This document shows positions 8,288 through 17,053 of a stretch of DNA of 64,000 bases, piece by piece. The stretch covers positions 97,489 through 161,488 of the forward strand of contig DDTH01000014.1 in the NCBI GenBank assembly GCA_002344055.1, read 5' to 3'. Positions within the stretch are counted from its first letter, which is position 1. Each line of letters opens with the position of its first letter. The stretch comes from Sphingomonadales bacterium UBA2369 (GTDB lineage Bacteria; Pseudomonadota; Alphaproteobacteria; Sphingomonadales; Sphingomonadaceae). The notes under the pieces are model-generated. The model saw only the letters and a program-made list of their open reading frames with translations. It searched no databases and was not told the DNA's origin. The position numbers were made by a program, and so were the translations under genes.

Positions 8288-8391
8288 CAAGAACCACCCC
8301 CAGCCCCTCCACGAAGGCGTGGAGGGGAGTTTCGCCGCGGCCTGACTCCCCTCCAGCCCTTGCTGGAGGGGCTGGGGGTGGCACTTTCTTG
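8288..8391. repeat. Extragenic palindromic repeat, family A (reference copy)
   Basis: About 104 bases made of two hairpins, cccctccacgaaggcgtggagggg and ctccagcccttgctggag. The outer arms are also mutually complementary (accacccccagcccc and ggggctgggggtgg). Related copies or part-copies are at 20409-20545, 21421-21537, 21957-22066, 30346-30451 and 37971-38010. This copy separates two convergent genes and may end transcription both ways. Confidence 0.9.
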
Positions 8392-8409
8392 CTGGCTAGT
8401 GTCCGAGCC

Positions 8410-9309
8410 TCAAGCCGCCGTCAGCAGCCGCCGCTCGCCGGCCAAATTCATCAGCGCCTTCTGCAGTTTCTCGAACGCCCGCACCTCGATCTGGCGGATG
8501 CGCTCGCGGCTGACATTATAGACCTGGCTCAATTCCTCGAGCGTCTTCGGCTCGTCGGTCAGGCGGCGCTCCGTGAGAATATGCTTCTCGCGGTCGTTCA
8601 GCGCGTCCATCGCCTCGATCAGCAGATCGTGGCGGACGCGCGTCTCCTGCGCCTCGGCGACGCGCTCGTCCTGCAGCGGATCGGTGTCGACCAGCCAGTC
8701 CTGCCAGCTGCCCTCGCCATCCTCGCGCACGGGGACGTTCAGCGACGTGTCGCCGCCCATCGCCATGCGGCGGTTCATGCTGATCACGTCTTCTTCGCTG
8801 ACGCCCAGATCGGTCGCGATCTTGGTCACGTCCTCGGGCTTCAGGTCGCCATCCTCGAACGCTTCGATGCGGTTCTTCATCCGGCGCAGGTTGAAGAACA
8901 GCTTCTTCTGCGCCGCCGTGGTGCCCATCTTCACGAGGCTCCACGAGCGCAGGATGAACTCCTGAATGGACGCGCGAATCCACCACATGGCGTAGGTCGC
9001 CAGGCGGAAGCCCCTTTCGGGCTCGAACTTCTTCACGCCCTGCATCAGGCCGATATTGCCTTCCGAAATCAGCTCGGAAACGGGCAGGCCATAGCCGCGA
9101 TAGCCCATCGCGATCTTGGCGACGAGGCGCAGGTGGCTGTTGACCAGCTTGGCGGCGGCATCGGTGTCCTGATGCTCGGTCCAGCGCTTGGCCAGCATAT
9201 ATTCTTCCTCGGGCGTGAGGATCGGGAATTTCTTGATCTCAGCGAGATAGCGGTTGAGTCCCGCTTCCCCGCCCGCGGCGGGGATCGTCGCTACAGTCCT
9301 TCCAGCCAT
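8410..9309 (-). CDS. rpoH: RNA polymerase sigma-32 factor (heat shock)
   Basis: Sigma-70 family factor of 299 residues. Region 2 is clear (LVAKIAMGYRGYGLPVSEL, then EGNIGLMQGVKKFEP and YAMWWIRASIQEFIL). QKKLFFNLRR is the RpoH box that separates RpoH from other group members. Region 4 ends with LEELSQVYNVSRERIRQIE. It directs RNA polymerase to heat-shock promoters, and in alphaproteobacteria its level is usually controlled by translation and proteolysis. I start at the ATG giving MAGRTVATIP, because the 17 residues from the upstream start at 9360 look non-conserved. It lies 58 bases downstream of rluD on the same strand. Confidence 0.95.
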   Translation of the reverse strand: MAGRTVATIPAAGGEAGLNRYLAEIKKFPILTPEEEYMLAKRWTEHQDTDAAAKLVNSHLRLVAKIAMGYRGYGLPVSELISEGNIGLMQGVKKFEPERGFRLATYAMWWIRASIQEFILRSWSLVKMGTTAAQKKLFFNLRRMKNRIEAFEDGDLKPEDVTKIATDLGVSEEDVISMNRRMAMGGDTSLNVPVREDGEGSWQDWLVDTDPLQDERVAEAQETRVRHDLLIEAMDALNDREKHILTERRLTDEPKTLEELSQVYNVSRERIRQIEVRAFEKLQKALMNLAGERRLLTAA

Positions 9310-9367
9310 TATCGTTATCGAACCTTCCCTGGGCGCCGCACGTGTGATCCGTGCCCGCACTTGATGA

Positions 9368-10375
9368 CTATACGGTAAGCGCTGCCAACAGTTCCTCTAT
9401 ATCCGATGGAAGCGCGGATTTGAACGACAAGTTTTCTTTTGACACCGGATGGATGAAGCCAAGCTGAGCGGCGTGCAAAGCCTGCCGGGCGAATCCGAGT
9501 GTTCTCAGCACCTCCCGATGCATTGGCGCGGTGCGCCCATAGACCGGGTCACCGACCAGAGCGTGGCCGATATGCGCCATGTGGACGCGCACTTGATGGG
9601 TGCGGCCGGTCTCCAGTCTGCACTCGACCAGCGCGCCGCCCTTTAGCGGCCGAATCGTGCGATAATGCGTCACCGCACGCTTTCCGCGCCCCGGCGTTTC
9701 CGATGAAGCGAGCACTTGCGACATATGCCCGCCGGGCTTCACCCGCGGCGGTATGACCACCGCCATCTTCTTGCGGTCCGCGCTCGACCGGGCGAGCGCG
9801 GCATCGACCTTGCCGGCGGGCGGGATCGGCATGCCGCTGACCACCGCCAGATAGAGGCGGTGAATGTCATGCTTCGCGAATTGCGCCGCGAGGCCTTCAT
9901 GCGCCCGGTCCGTTTTGGCCACGACGAGCAGGCCCGACGTATCCTTGTCGATCCGGTGGACGATCCCCGGCCGCGCCACCCCGCCAATGCCGCTGAGGCG
10001 CCCGGCGCAATGGTGGAGCAGGGCGTTGACCAAAGTCCCGTCCAGATTGCCCGCGGCCGGATGCACGACCATCCCCGCGGGCTTGTCGACCACCAGCAGA
10101 TGATCGTCCTCGAAGACGATCTCCAGCGCGATATCCTGCGCCTCGTTATGGGCGGGCCTCGGCTCCGGCACCGCGATGGCATATTCGCCTATAACCGCCT
10201 TCGTCGCCGGATCGCGCACCACGGCTCCGGTTGGGCTGGTCACCGCGCCGCTGGAGATCAGCGCCTTCACCCGTTCGCGGGAAAGTGTCGGCACCGCTGC
10301 CGCCAGCGCCCGATCGAGACGCCAGCCAACGGCGTCGCTCGCCACGTTCGCTCCGAGATTTCGGACTTCCCCCAC
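9368..10375 (-). CDS. rluD: RluD-family 23S rRNA pseudouridine synthase
   Basis: A 335-residue enzyme with an N-terminal S4-like RNA-binding domain (RLDRALAAAVPTLSRERVKALI) and a pseudouridine synthase domain whose HRIDKDTSGLL motif carries the catalytic aspartate. The LETGRTHQVRVHMAHIG motif is also typical. RluD modifies helix 69 of 23S rRNA; orthology rather than mere family membership is supported by length and by the rpoH neighbour but not proven. The next gene upstream, at 10476, is divergent across a 100-base gap. Confidence 0.9.
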   Translation of the reverse strand: MGEVRNLGANVASDAVGWRLDRALAAAVPTLSRERVKALISSGAVTSPTGAVVRDPATKAVIGEYAIAVPEPRPAHNEAQDIALEIVFEDDHLLVVDKPAGMVVHPAAGNLDGTLVNALLHHCAGRLSGIGGVARPGIVHRIDKDTSGLLVVAKTDRAHEGLAAQFAKHDIHRLYLAVVSGMPIPPAGKVDAALARSSADRKKMAVVIPPRVKPGGHMSQVLASSETPGRGKRAVTHYRTIRPLKGGALVECRLETGRTHQVRVHMAHIGHALVGDPVYGRTAPMHREVLRTLGFARQALHAAQLGFIHPVSKENLSFKSALPSDIEELLAALTV

Positions 10376-10475
10376 TGACGTTGATGTGGGAATTTGCGCG
10401 GGAAAATCAAGCGGTCCGGCGGTTCGCTCGCGCGGCGCTGTATTGCCAAGGGCGCTTTGATGAGAGGAATGAAAA

Positions 10476-11300
10476 ATGCTGCTGCAACGCGTCCTGACTA
10501 TTGGGTTGATGCTGTTCCCGGCCGGGATCGGAGCGGCGGCCGCGCAGGACGGGTCACAGCTGGCCGTTCCGGTCGCCCGTTGGAATCTGGACTATGGCGA
10601 ACATCGCTGCGCGCTGGGCCGCCGGTTGGGCGGCCAGCAGTCGCCGGTCTTCATCCTCAGTTCCTATCTTGGCCGCGACGAGCCCGAAATCATCATCGTG
10701 CGAGACGGCTCCGAGCGGCTGCCCGATCTGCCGCGCAATATCACCCTTGTGCTCGACCCCGACGGCCAGGTCGAAGAAGCGCGCGCCTTCCGCTATCGCA
10801 CTGCCGGACGCGAAGCGATCCGCATCGAGGGTATCGCGGAAGGGTTTTTCGATCGGTTCGCCGCATCCGGGGCAGTCGGGATCGACGCGGGAAACCGTCG
10901 GCGGCTTACCCTCCGCATCCCGGGAGCGCGCGCTGCGATTGAGGGGTTGCGCGCTTGCAACGACGACCTTCTCCGATCCTGGGGCATCGACGTCGGGGCG
11001 CAGGCCACCTACCGCCGCCAAGCGACAATCGTGCGCGGCTCGATCAGCAACGCCGACTATCCTGCGCAGGCGATCCGGGCAAATCAGGCGGGCGTCGTCG
11101 TGGTGCGCATGCGGGTCCGTGTCGACGGGCGCGCCAGCGATTGCGTCGTGCTCGTCTCATCGCGCGCTGAGGCGCTCGACAGCACGACCTGCACAATCGC
11201 CACCGGGCGGTTTCGTTTCGACCCGGCGCTCGATGCCCAGGGCAATCCGATCGAGACTACCTATATCCAGACGGTTCGCTGGATGATGCCGGAATACTGA
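10476..11300 (+). CDS. Exported protein with a TonB C-terminal-like domain
   Basis: A 274-residue protein with a cleavable signal peptide (MLLQRVLTIGLMLFPAG, ending near AAAAQ). The last ~80 residues have the TonB C-terminal fold signature: YPAQAIRANQAGVVVVRMRV, a strand with VDGRASDCVV and an FRFDPALDAQGNP ending. Instead of a membrane anchor plus proline-rich spacer it has an N-terminal domain of about 170 residues that I do not recognise, so it is unlikely to be a classical energy transducer. Such exported TonB-domain proteins are frequent in sphingomonads. Confidence 0.75.
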   Translation: MLLQRVLTIGLMLFPAGIGAAAAQDGSQLAVPVARWNLDYGEHRCALGRRLGGQQSPVFILSSYLGRDEPEIIIVRDGSERLPDLPRNITLVLDPDGQVEEARAFRYRTAGREAIRIEGIAEGFFDRFAASGAVGIDAGNRRRLTLRIPGARAAIEGLRACNDDLLRSWGIDVGAQATYRRQATIVRGSISNADYPAQAIRANQAGVVVVRMRVRVDGRASDCVVLVSSRAEALDSTTCTIATGRFRFDPALDAQGNPIETTYIQTVRWMMPEY

Positions 11301-11378
11301 ACCCGTTCCTGCGCTTGCAAGGCGCCGCCCCAGGTTCCAAGAGAGGCGCAGCGCGATGAAAAAGGGCCGTTCCGCCGC

Positions 11379-12011
11379 ATGAAATCTCACGAATTCGCCA
11401 GCCTGCTCTGCTCGCGCCTGTGCCACGATCTGCTCAGCCCGATCGGCGCGCTCAATAACGGGATCGAATTGCTCTCCGACGAGAGCGATCCGGAAATGCG
11501 GGCGCGCTGCCTCGATCTGCTCGGCGAAAGCGCGCGGGCATCGGCCAACAAGCTGAAATTCTTCCGGCTGGCGTTCGGCGCGGCCGGCGGCTTTGCCGAG
11601 GAAGTCGATACGCGCGACGCCCGCGGCGCGATCGAAGGGCTGTTCGGCGGCGATGGCCGCATCCAGATCGGCTGGATGATCGAAGAGCCGACGATGAGCA
11701 AAGCGGCGCTGAAGATCCTGCTGAACCTCTCGCTGATCGCCGGCGATGCGCTCGTGCGCGGCGGCCGGCTCGATATCGGCGCCGAGCGGCATGACGGCGG
11801 CACCGACATCGTCATCCGCGCCGAAGGCACGCGCATCATCCTCGATCCCGAGCTGAAGCGCGTCCTGAACGGCGAGAATGAGGGCGAAGTCGCCCCCCGC
11901 GCCGCCGCCGCCTGGCTGGTCCGCAGCCTGATCGAGGAAGGCGGCGGCCAGCTGCAGCTGATGGACGAGGATGAAGGCGTGCTGATGCTCGGGGCCGCGT
12001 TGCGGCGCTGA
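11379..12011 (+). CDS. chpT: Histidine phosphotransferase, ChpT-like
   Basis: A 210-residue protein starting SHEFASLLCSRLCHDLLSP, with the phospho-accepting histidine in CHDLLSP, followed by a degenerate HATPase-like second domain (NLSLIAGDALVRGG and so on). This is the ChpT architecture, a dimeric phosphotransferase that in Caulobacter passes phosphate from CckA to CtrA and CpdR; in sphingomonads it also feeds motility control. It lies close to the chemotaxis operon, separated by an oppositely oriented glyoxalase gene. An ATG at 11356 is out of frame. Confidence 0.88.
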   Translation: MKSHEFASLLCSRLCHDLLSPIGALNNGIELLSDESDPEMRARCLDLLGESARASANKLKFFRLAFGAAGGFAEEVDTRDARGAIEGLFGGDGRIQIGWMIEEPTMSKAALKILLNLSLIAGDALVRGGRLDIGAERHDGGTDIVIRAEGTRIILDPELKRVLNGENEGEVAPRAAAAWLVRSLIEEGGGQLQLMDEDEGVLMLGAALRR

Positions 12012-12017
12012 CCTAAT

Positions 12018-12095
12018 GATCCTCCCGTCGATTCCGAGGGGAGGGGGACAGCTCGCGCAGCGAGTGGTGGAGGGGCCGAGCGAAGCGAGGTTCTT
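12018..12095. repeat. GC-rich intergenic repeat-like sequence
   Basis: Sequence of the form ctcccgtcgattccgaggggagggggac followed by ctcgcgcagcgag (a hairpin) and tggtggaggggc. It has the look of a dispersed sphingomonad intergenic element, but I see no full second copy in this window. It lies between convergent chpT and the glyoxalase gene. Confidence 0.5.
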
Positions 12096-12135
12096 GGTGA
12101 ATACTAAGAACCGCCGCCGTTCCGCTCAGCCACCT

Positions 12136-12591
12136 TCACCACGCGCCAACATTCGGCATCGAAGCCCATGGCTCGGCGGGCGGCTTGCGGTCGCCGGCCT
12201 GAAGCAGCTCGATCGAAATGCCGTCAGGCGAGCGAACGAACGCCATGTGGCCGTCGCGGGGCGGCCGATTGATCGTGACGCCGCCATCCTGAAGGCGCTG
12301 GCAGGTCGCGTAAATGTCGTCCACGCGATAGGCGAGATGACCGAAATTGCGCCCGCCCGTATAGGCTTCCGGCGGTGATCCGTCCTCGGGCGGCCAATTG
12401 TAGGTCAGCTCGATTTCGGCATTGCCGCGCTGTCCCGCGCCGTTCGAATCCTCGTCGGCGGCCAGGAAAATCAGGGTGAAGCGTCCCGCCGGATTCTCCA
12501 TCCGCCGCGTCTCGACGAGTCCCAGCAGTTCGAAGAAGCGGACGGCAGCATCCGGATCGGCCACCCGGATCATGGTGTGGAGATATTGCAT
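12136..12591 (-). CDS. Glyoxalase/lactoylglutathione lyase family protein
   Basis: A 151-residue vicinal-oxygen-chelate protein. Metal ligands fit the glyoxalase I pattern: His in YLHTMIRV, Glu in NAEIELTYNW, His in NFGHLAYRV and Glu in GISIELLQ. ARFFELLG and RSPDG segments are also typical. Glyoxalase I converts the methylglyoxal-glutathione adduct to S-lactoylglutathione. The start is the ATG giving MQYLHTM, two codons before the first ligand; the longer frame to 12648 adds an Ala/Ser-rich leader of no interest. Single gene, opposite to the che genes. Confidence 0.88.
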   Translation of the reverse strand: MQYLHTMIRVADPDAAVRFFELLGLVETRRMENPAGRFTLIFLAADEDSNGAGQRGNAEIELTYNWPPEDGSPPEAYTGGRNFGHLAYRVDDIYATCQRLQDGGVTINRPPRDGHMAFVRSPDGISIELLQAGDRKPPAEPWASMPNVGAW

Positions 12592-12711
12592 GGTCTGACC
12601 TCGCGACGCGGGTGAACATTCCGCCCTCGCGTTGGCCGAACTTGCCACTTTTGGCTAACCCCTTCTTTACCACCTCCGTCCATAACCGCCCGGCACGTGC
12701 CGGACGGGACC

Positions 12712-15057
12712 ATGGACGAACTCATCAACGACTTCATCGCCGAGACGCGCGACATGCTGCTCGCTTTGGGCGGCGAGATTGTCGCGTGGGAAGCGGCGCC
12801 GGGCGACCGCGAGCGGCTCGACGAGATTTTCCGCTTCGTTCACACCGTGAAGGGCAATTGCGGCTTCTTCGATCTGCCGCGCCTGGCCGCGCTCAGCCAT
12901 GCCGCCGAGGATGCGCTGGCGGACGTGCGCGCCGGCCGCCGCACGCCCGATTCCGCTCTGGTCAGCGCCGTGCTGGCGATCATCGACCGGATCGGCGAAC
13001 TGGTCATGGCGCTGGAGACGGGCGAGGCGATCGCGTCCGAGGATGACGAACAATTGATCCGCGCGCTGGCGCCCGGCCAGGGTCCCGCCGAGACGATCGC
13101 CGTCGAAGCCGCCGAAATCCCCGCCGATCTGCGCAAGAGCCAGCGTTCCATCCGCCTCTCCGTCGATCTGCTCGACCGGATGATGAGCGGCGTCTCGGAC
13201 GCGGTGCTCGCCCGCAACGAACTGGCCCGCCGCCTGCGCGAAAATCCGGGCGACATGGGCGTGGAGGCGGCGTTCGAGCGCGTCTCCACCTGCATCGCCG
13301 AAATCCGCGACGCCATCACCCGCACCCGCATGCAGCGCATCGACAGCCTGTTCGCCGCTCTGCCCCGCGTCGTCCGCGACATTGCCGGCGAGCTGGGCAA
13401 GCAGGTCCGCCTCGACGTGGATGGCGGCGATGTCGAGCTGGATCGCGAGATGATCGAGATGATCCGCGATCCGCTGACCCACATGGTCCGCAACGCGATC
13501 GACCATGGCCTTGAATTGCCCGCCGCGCGCGAGGCTGCGGGCAAGCCGGCAACGGGTATGCTCAGCGTCTGCGCGCGCCAGTCCGGCAACCAGATTTTGA
13601 TCGAGGTCGCCGACGACGGCGCCGGCATCGACAGCGAACGGCTGGTCGCCAAGGCGCTCGCCGCTGGCGTGCTGACGCCGGAACGGGCCGCGCGGCTGAA
13701 CAATGCGCAGCGCAACGCCCTGATCTTCGAAGCGGGCCTTTCCACCGCGCAGGAAGTCACCGCCATTTCCGGCCGCGGCGTCGGCATGGACGTGGTGCGC
13801 GCCAATATCGAGCGGATCGGCGGGCTGATCGACGTCGAAAGCCGGCCGGGCAGGGGGGTGAAGTTCACCATCCGCGCCCCGCTCACGCTCACCATCATCC
13901 CGGCGCTGACCGTCAGCGGCGGCGGCCAGACCTTCGCCATTCCCCGCTCGGCGATCGAGGAGATCTTGCGCGTCGGCAGCGATTCCGTGCGGATCGACAC
14001 GATCGGCGGCGCCAGGGTGGCGACTGTCCGGGGACGCCGGATGCCGATGATCGCATTGTGCGACGTGCTTGGCGTCGTGCCGGTGGCGGCGACCGCCGAA
14101 CGCCGGCTCATCCTGATCAAGCCTGCGGGCGGGGCCAGCTATGCGTTGAACGTCGCGGCGGTGCACGACCATGAGGAATTGGTGGTGAAGCCCGCCGCGC
14201 CCCCGGTCATGGCCGCGGGCATCTATGCGGGCACCACGCTCGCCGACGATGGCAAGCCCGTCCTGCTGCTCGATCCGTCGGGCATGGCGGCCAGGGCCGG
14301 CATCCGTGCCGAAGAGGCCGAAGCGGCGCCGCGCGCGGCCCTGCCGGTCGAGACGGCTGGTGCCGCGGCCCGCGACGAGCGGCTGCTGCTGTTCCGCTCG
14401 CTCGACAATGTCCGCCGCGCCGTGCGCCTCGCGGCGGTCGAGCGGATCGAGGACGTTCCCGCCGACGCCATCCGCATGAGCGGCGGGCGGCTGCGCGTCA
14501 CGCTCGACAGCCGCATCCTGCCGCTGGCCGGCACGGACACGATTCCGGAGACGCCGCGCCTGCGCATCCTGCGCCTCACCGATGGCGCCGCCGAACTGGC
14601 TTATGCCTTCGCCGAAGTCATCGACATCGCCCCGCTGACCGGCGAGATTCGTCCGGCGCGCAATCCCGGCCAGGTCGCAGGCGTCGTCCTGGTCGATGGC
14701 GAGCAGATGGAATTGATCGATCCTTACTGGCTGTTCGCCGAGGCGGGAGAGAATGGCGACGCCGCGCGACCGGTCTGCGCCATCCCGCCCGGCGACCCCT
14801 GGCTCGAGAATATGCTCCGGCCGATGATCGAAAGCCTCGGCTATCGCGTCGTCGCGGCCGGGGAGGGGGTCAGTGCCGACATCGTGATCGCCGGCGATGA
14901 TACGCCCGCGCCCGCGGCGCCGCAGGGCGCGACCCTGCTGCGCCTGCGCGCCACGCCGCAGCCCGCCGGCGAGGCTGATGGCAGCATCTACCGCTACGAC
15001 CGCGCTGCTTTGCTCGCGGCCCTGGGCGGCGTACGCAAGGAGACCGCCAATGGCTGA
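12712..15057 (+). CDS. cheA: Chemotaxis histidine kinase CheA with duplicated CheW-like domains
   Basis: About 781 residues from the ATG (a GTG five codons upstream is also possible). An HPt domain comes first, with the phospho-histidine in FVHTVKGNCGF (about H44). Only a short linker precedes the dimerization helices, so the CheY-binding P2 domain seems absent. The HATPase domain shows HMVRNAIDHGLE, DDGAGID and GRGVGMDVVR. A CheW-like domain follows, then a second domain that looks CheW-like and finally a receiver-like stretch (SLGYRVVAAGEG..ADIVIAGDD) with no clear phospho-acceptor setting. It overlaps cheW by eight bases. No chemoreceptor gene is in the window. Confidence 0.93.
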   Translation: MDELINDFIAETRDMLLALGGEIVAWEAAPGDRERLDEIFRFVHTVKGNCGFFDLPRLAALSHAAEDALADVRAGRRTPDSALVSAVLAIIDRIGELVMALETGEAIASEDDEQLIRALAPGQGPAETIAVEAAEIPADLRKSQRSIRLSVDLLDRMMSGVSDAVLARNELARRLRENPGDMGVEAAFERVSTCIAEIRDAITRTRMQRIDSLFAALPRVVRDIAGELGKQVRLDVDGGDVELDREMIEMIRDPLTHMVRNAIDHGLELPAAREAAGKPATGMLSVCARQSGNQILIEVADDGAGIDSERLVAKALAAGVLTPERAARLNNAQRNALIFEAGLSTAQEVTAISGRGVGMDVVRANIERIGGLIDVESRPGRGVKFTIRAPLTLTIIPALTVSGGGQTFAIPRSAIEEILRVGSDSVRIDTIGGARVATVRGRRMPMIALCDVLGVVPVAATAERRLILIKPAGGASYALNVAAVHDHEELVVKPAAPPVMAAGIYAGTTLADDGKPVLLLDPSGMAARAGIRAEEAEAAPRAALPVETAGAAARDERLLLFRSLDNVRRAVRLAAVERIEDVPADAIRMSGGRLRVTLDSRILPLAGTDTIPETPRLRILRLTDGAAELAYAFAEVIDIAPLTGEIRPARNPGQVAGVVLVDGEQMELIDPYWLFAEAGENGDAARPVCAIPPGDPWLENMLRPMIESLGYRVVAAGEGVSADIVIAGDDTPAPAAPQGATLLRLRATPQPAGEADGSIYRYDRAALLAALGGVRKETANG

Positions 15058-15487
15058 GCTGCTGCTGATCGCCCGCATCGCCGGCCGCCGCGTCGCCTTC
15101 CCGGCGTCGCAGATCGAGGCGGTCGTGGAACTCGAGGGGCTGACGCCCGTGCCCGGCGCGGCGCCGCACATTGCCGGCCTGTCCGCGCTGCGCAGCCGCG
15201 TGCTGACCGTGATCGACAGCCGCGCCGCGCTGGAACTGGCTCACGCTGCTCCGGGCGAGGCGCTCGAAGCGATCGTCGTGCCGTCGGGCGGTCACACTTA
15301 CGCCGTGCTGGTCGAGGCGGTGGACGATGTGGTCGAGGCGGGGGGAGACCCGTCGCCCTTTCAGGCGCCGGCCGGCGCGGGCTGGGACCGCGTCGCCACG
15401 GGGATGATCGAGGCGGAGGGGGAATTGCTGCTCTTCGCGGATCCGCATTCGTTCATCGCCGGTCCGCCCTTGTCGGTGGCGGCATGA
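15050..15487 (+). CDS. cheW: Chemotaxis coupling protein CheW
   Basis: A 145-residue single CheW domain: LLIARIAGRRVAFPASQIEAVVE at the start, GLSALRSRVLTVIDSR in the middle and a C-terminal strand set. It couples chemoreceptors to CheA. The ATG lies inside the last codons of cheA (eight-base overlap), so translation is coupled. Length is normal. Confidence 0.9.
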   Translation: MAELLLIARIAGRRVAFPASQIEAVVELEGLTPVPGAAPHIAGLSALRSRVLTVIDSRAALELAHAAPGEALEAIVVPSGGHTYAVLVEAVDDVVEAGGDPSPFQAPAGAGWDRVATGMIEAEGELLLFADPHSFIAGPPLSVAA

Positions 15488-15569
15488 TCTTTTCCGGCAA
15501 AATTAAACACATGCTTACGAACGGCCGTTACCAAAGCCGGCGGGAAGCCCAGATAAGCGAGCGCGTGCG

Positions 15570-15938
15570 ATGAAGACCTGCCTTGTCGTCGATGACAGCA
15601 AAGTGATCCGCAAGGTCGCGCGTCACATTCTCGAAACGCTCGATTTCACGGTCGAGGAGGCCGAGGACGGCCGCGCCGCGCTCGATCATTGCACCGGTTC
15701 GGGCATGCCGGACGTGGTCCTGCTCGACTGGAACATGCCGGTGATGAGCGGCATGGAATTCCTCCGCGCGCTGCGCCGGGTCGAGGGTGGCGACGCCCCC
15801 AAAGTCGTGTTCTGCACGACCGAGAATGACATCGCCCATATCCGCGCCGCGATCGAGGCTGGCGCGGACGAATATGTGATGAAGCCGTTCGACCGGGAAA
15901 CCCTGCACTCAAAATTGCAGATCGTCGGCGCCGCATGA
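15570..15938 (+). CDS. cheY: CheY-like single-domain response regulator
   Basis: A 122-residue receiver domain: acidic pair in LVVDDSK, phospho-acceptor Asp in VVLLDWNMPVMSG, Thr in FCTTENDI and Lys in YVMKPFD. No output domain. As part of the che operon it is the likely motor-directed output of CheA. An 82-base gap separates it from cheW, and its stop overlaps the cheB start as ATGA. Confidence 0.92.
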   Translation: MKTCLVVDDSKVIRKVARHILETLDFTVEEAEDGRAALDHCTGSGMPDVVLLDWNMPVMSGMEFLRALRRVEGGDAPKVVFCTTENDIAHIRAAIEAGADEYVMKPFDRETLHSKLQIVGAA

Positions 15939-17053
15939 CCTTCGGCGCCGCCCCCCTGGGACGGCGGGCGGTCCTTCCATCGAAAGTTTCCGACCCTACG
16001 TCCGCTGAACCGCCGATCCGGCTGCTGCTGGTCGACGACAGCAGCGTCGCGCGCGCGGTGCTCTCGCGGATGATTGCGGGGCGGCCGGGGCTGGAGGTCG
16101 CGGCGACCGCTTCCAATGCCGGCGAGGCTTTGGCGCTGCTCGGCGCGGCAATGTTCGACATCGTGCTGCTGGACGTTGAGATGCCCGGCGAAAGCGGCCT
16201 CGACGCCTTGCCGGAAATCATCCGCGCGGGTCGCGGCGCCCGCGTCGTCATCTGTTCTTCTGTTGCCGAGGCCGGGGCGGAGACCAGCGTGCGCGCGCTG
16301 GCGCTCGGCGCTGCGGATGCGATGCCCAAGCCCGGCTCCGGCCTGTTCGGCGGCCGCTTCGCCGATGAACTGGCCGAACGGCTGCTGCGGATCGGCCGGG
16401 TCGGCAGCGTCGATCGCGATGCGCCGTCCGCGCGTGGCCCGCTGGCCTTGCGCGAAGTGCATGACTGGCGTCCCGCCTGCATCGCCATCGGTGCTTCGAC
16501 TGGCGGCATTCACGCCATTCACGATTTCCTCGGCGGCCTGCCGGGCGAGATGGGTATCCCCATTCTCGTCACCCAGCATCTGCCGCCCTTGTTCATGCCC
16601 TTCTTCGCGCGTCAGCTGGAGCAGGTTTCCGGCCGCTTCGCGCGCGTCGTGGAGGAAGGCATGCGGCTGGAGCCGGACGTCATCCATGTCGCCCCCGGCC
16701 ATGCCCATCTGGGCCTTTCCACCAATGGCGGCGGCGTCCGCGTCGCGCTCGACGATACGCCCGCGCCCTCCGGCTGCCGTCCGTCCGTCGATCCGATGCT
16801 GGCCGCGGTCGCCGAAGCCTATGGCCGCGGCGGCCTTGCCGTCATGTTGAGCGGCATGGGCCGCGACGGCCTGATCGGCAGCGGCAGCCTCGTCAGTGCC
16901 GGCGGCATCGTGCTGGCGCAGGATCAGGACAGCAGCGCGATCTGGGGCATGCCCCGCGCGGTCGCCGAAGCCGGTCTCGCCACCGCGATCAGCCCGCCCG
17001 CCGATCTCGCCCGGCAGGTCGCCGCGCGGCTGGGAGTCGCCGCGTGGAGATAA
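15935..17053 (+). CDS. cheB: Chemotaxis protein-glutamate methylesterase CheB
   Basis: A 372-residue protein: receiver domain (LLLVDDSS, Asp in IVLLDVEMPG, then SS and a KPG segment) followed by the methylesterase domain with the catalytic triad Ser in GASTGGI, His in TQHLPP and Asp in LSGMGRDG. It demethylates and deamidates chemoreceptors in adaptation. It begins within the cheY stop and its end overlaps the cheR GTG start. Confidence 0.95.
   Translation: MTFGAAPLGRRAVLPSKVSDPTSAEPPIRLLLVDDSSVARAVLSRMIAGRPGLEVAATASNAGEALALLGAAMFDIVLLDVEMPGESGLDALPEIIRAGRGARVVICSSVAEAGAETSVRALALGAADAMPKPGSGLFGGRFADELAERLLRIGRVGSVDRDAPSARGPLALREVHDWRPACIAIGASTGGIHAIHDFLGGLPGEMGIPILVTQHLPPLFMPFFARQLEQVSGRFARVVEEGMRLEPDVIHVAPGHAHLGLSTNGGGVRVALDDTPAPSGCRPSVDPMLAAVAEAYGRGGLAVMLSGMGRDGLIGSGSLVSAGGIVLAQDQDSSAIWGMPRAVAEAGLATAISPPADLARQVAARLGVAAWR

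Noticed and set aside
12667..15171. 834-codon open frame on the minus strand opposite cheA
   Set aside because: It is a shadow of high-GC codon use in cheA; composition is Arg/Ala/Gly/His-rich with no domain motif, while the plus strand has complete CheA motifs.
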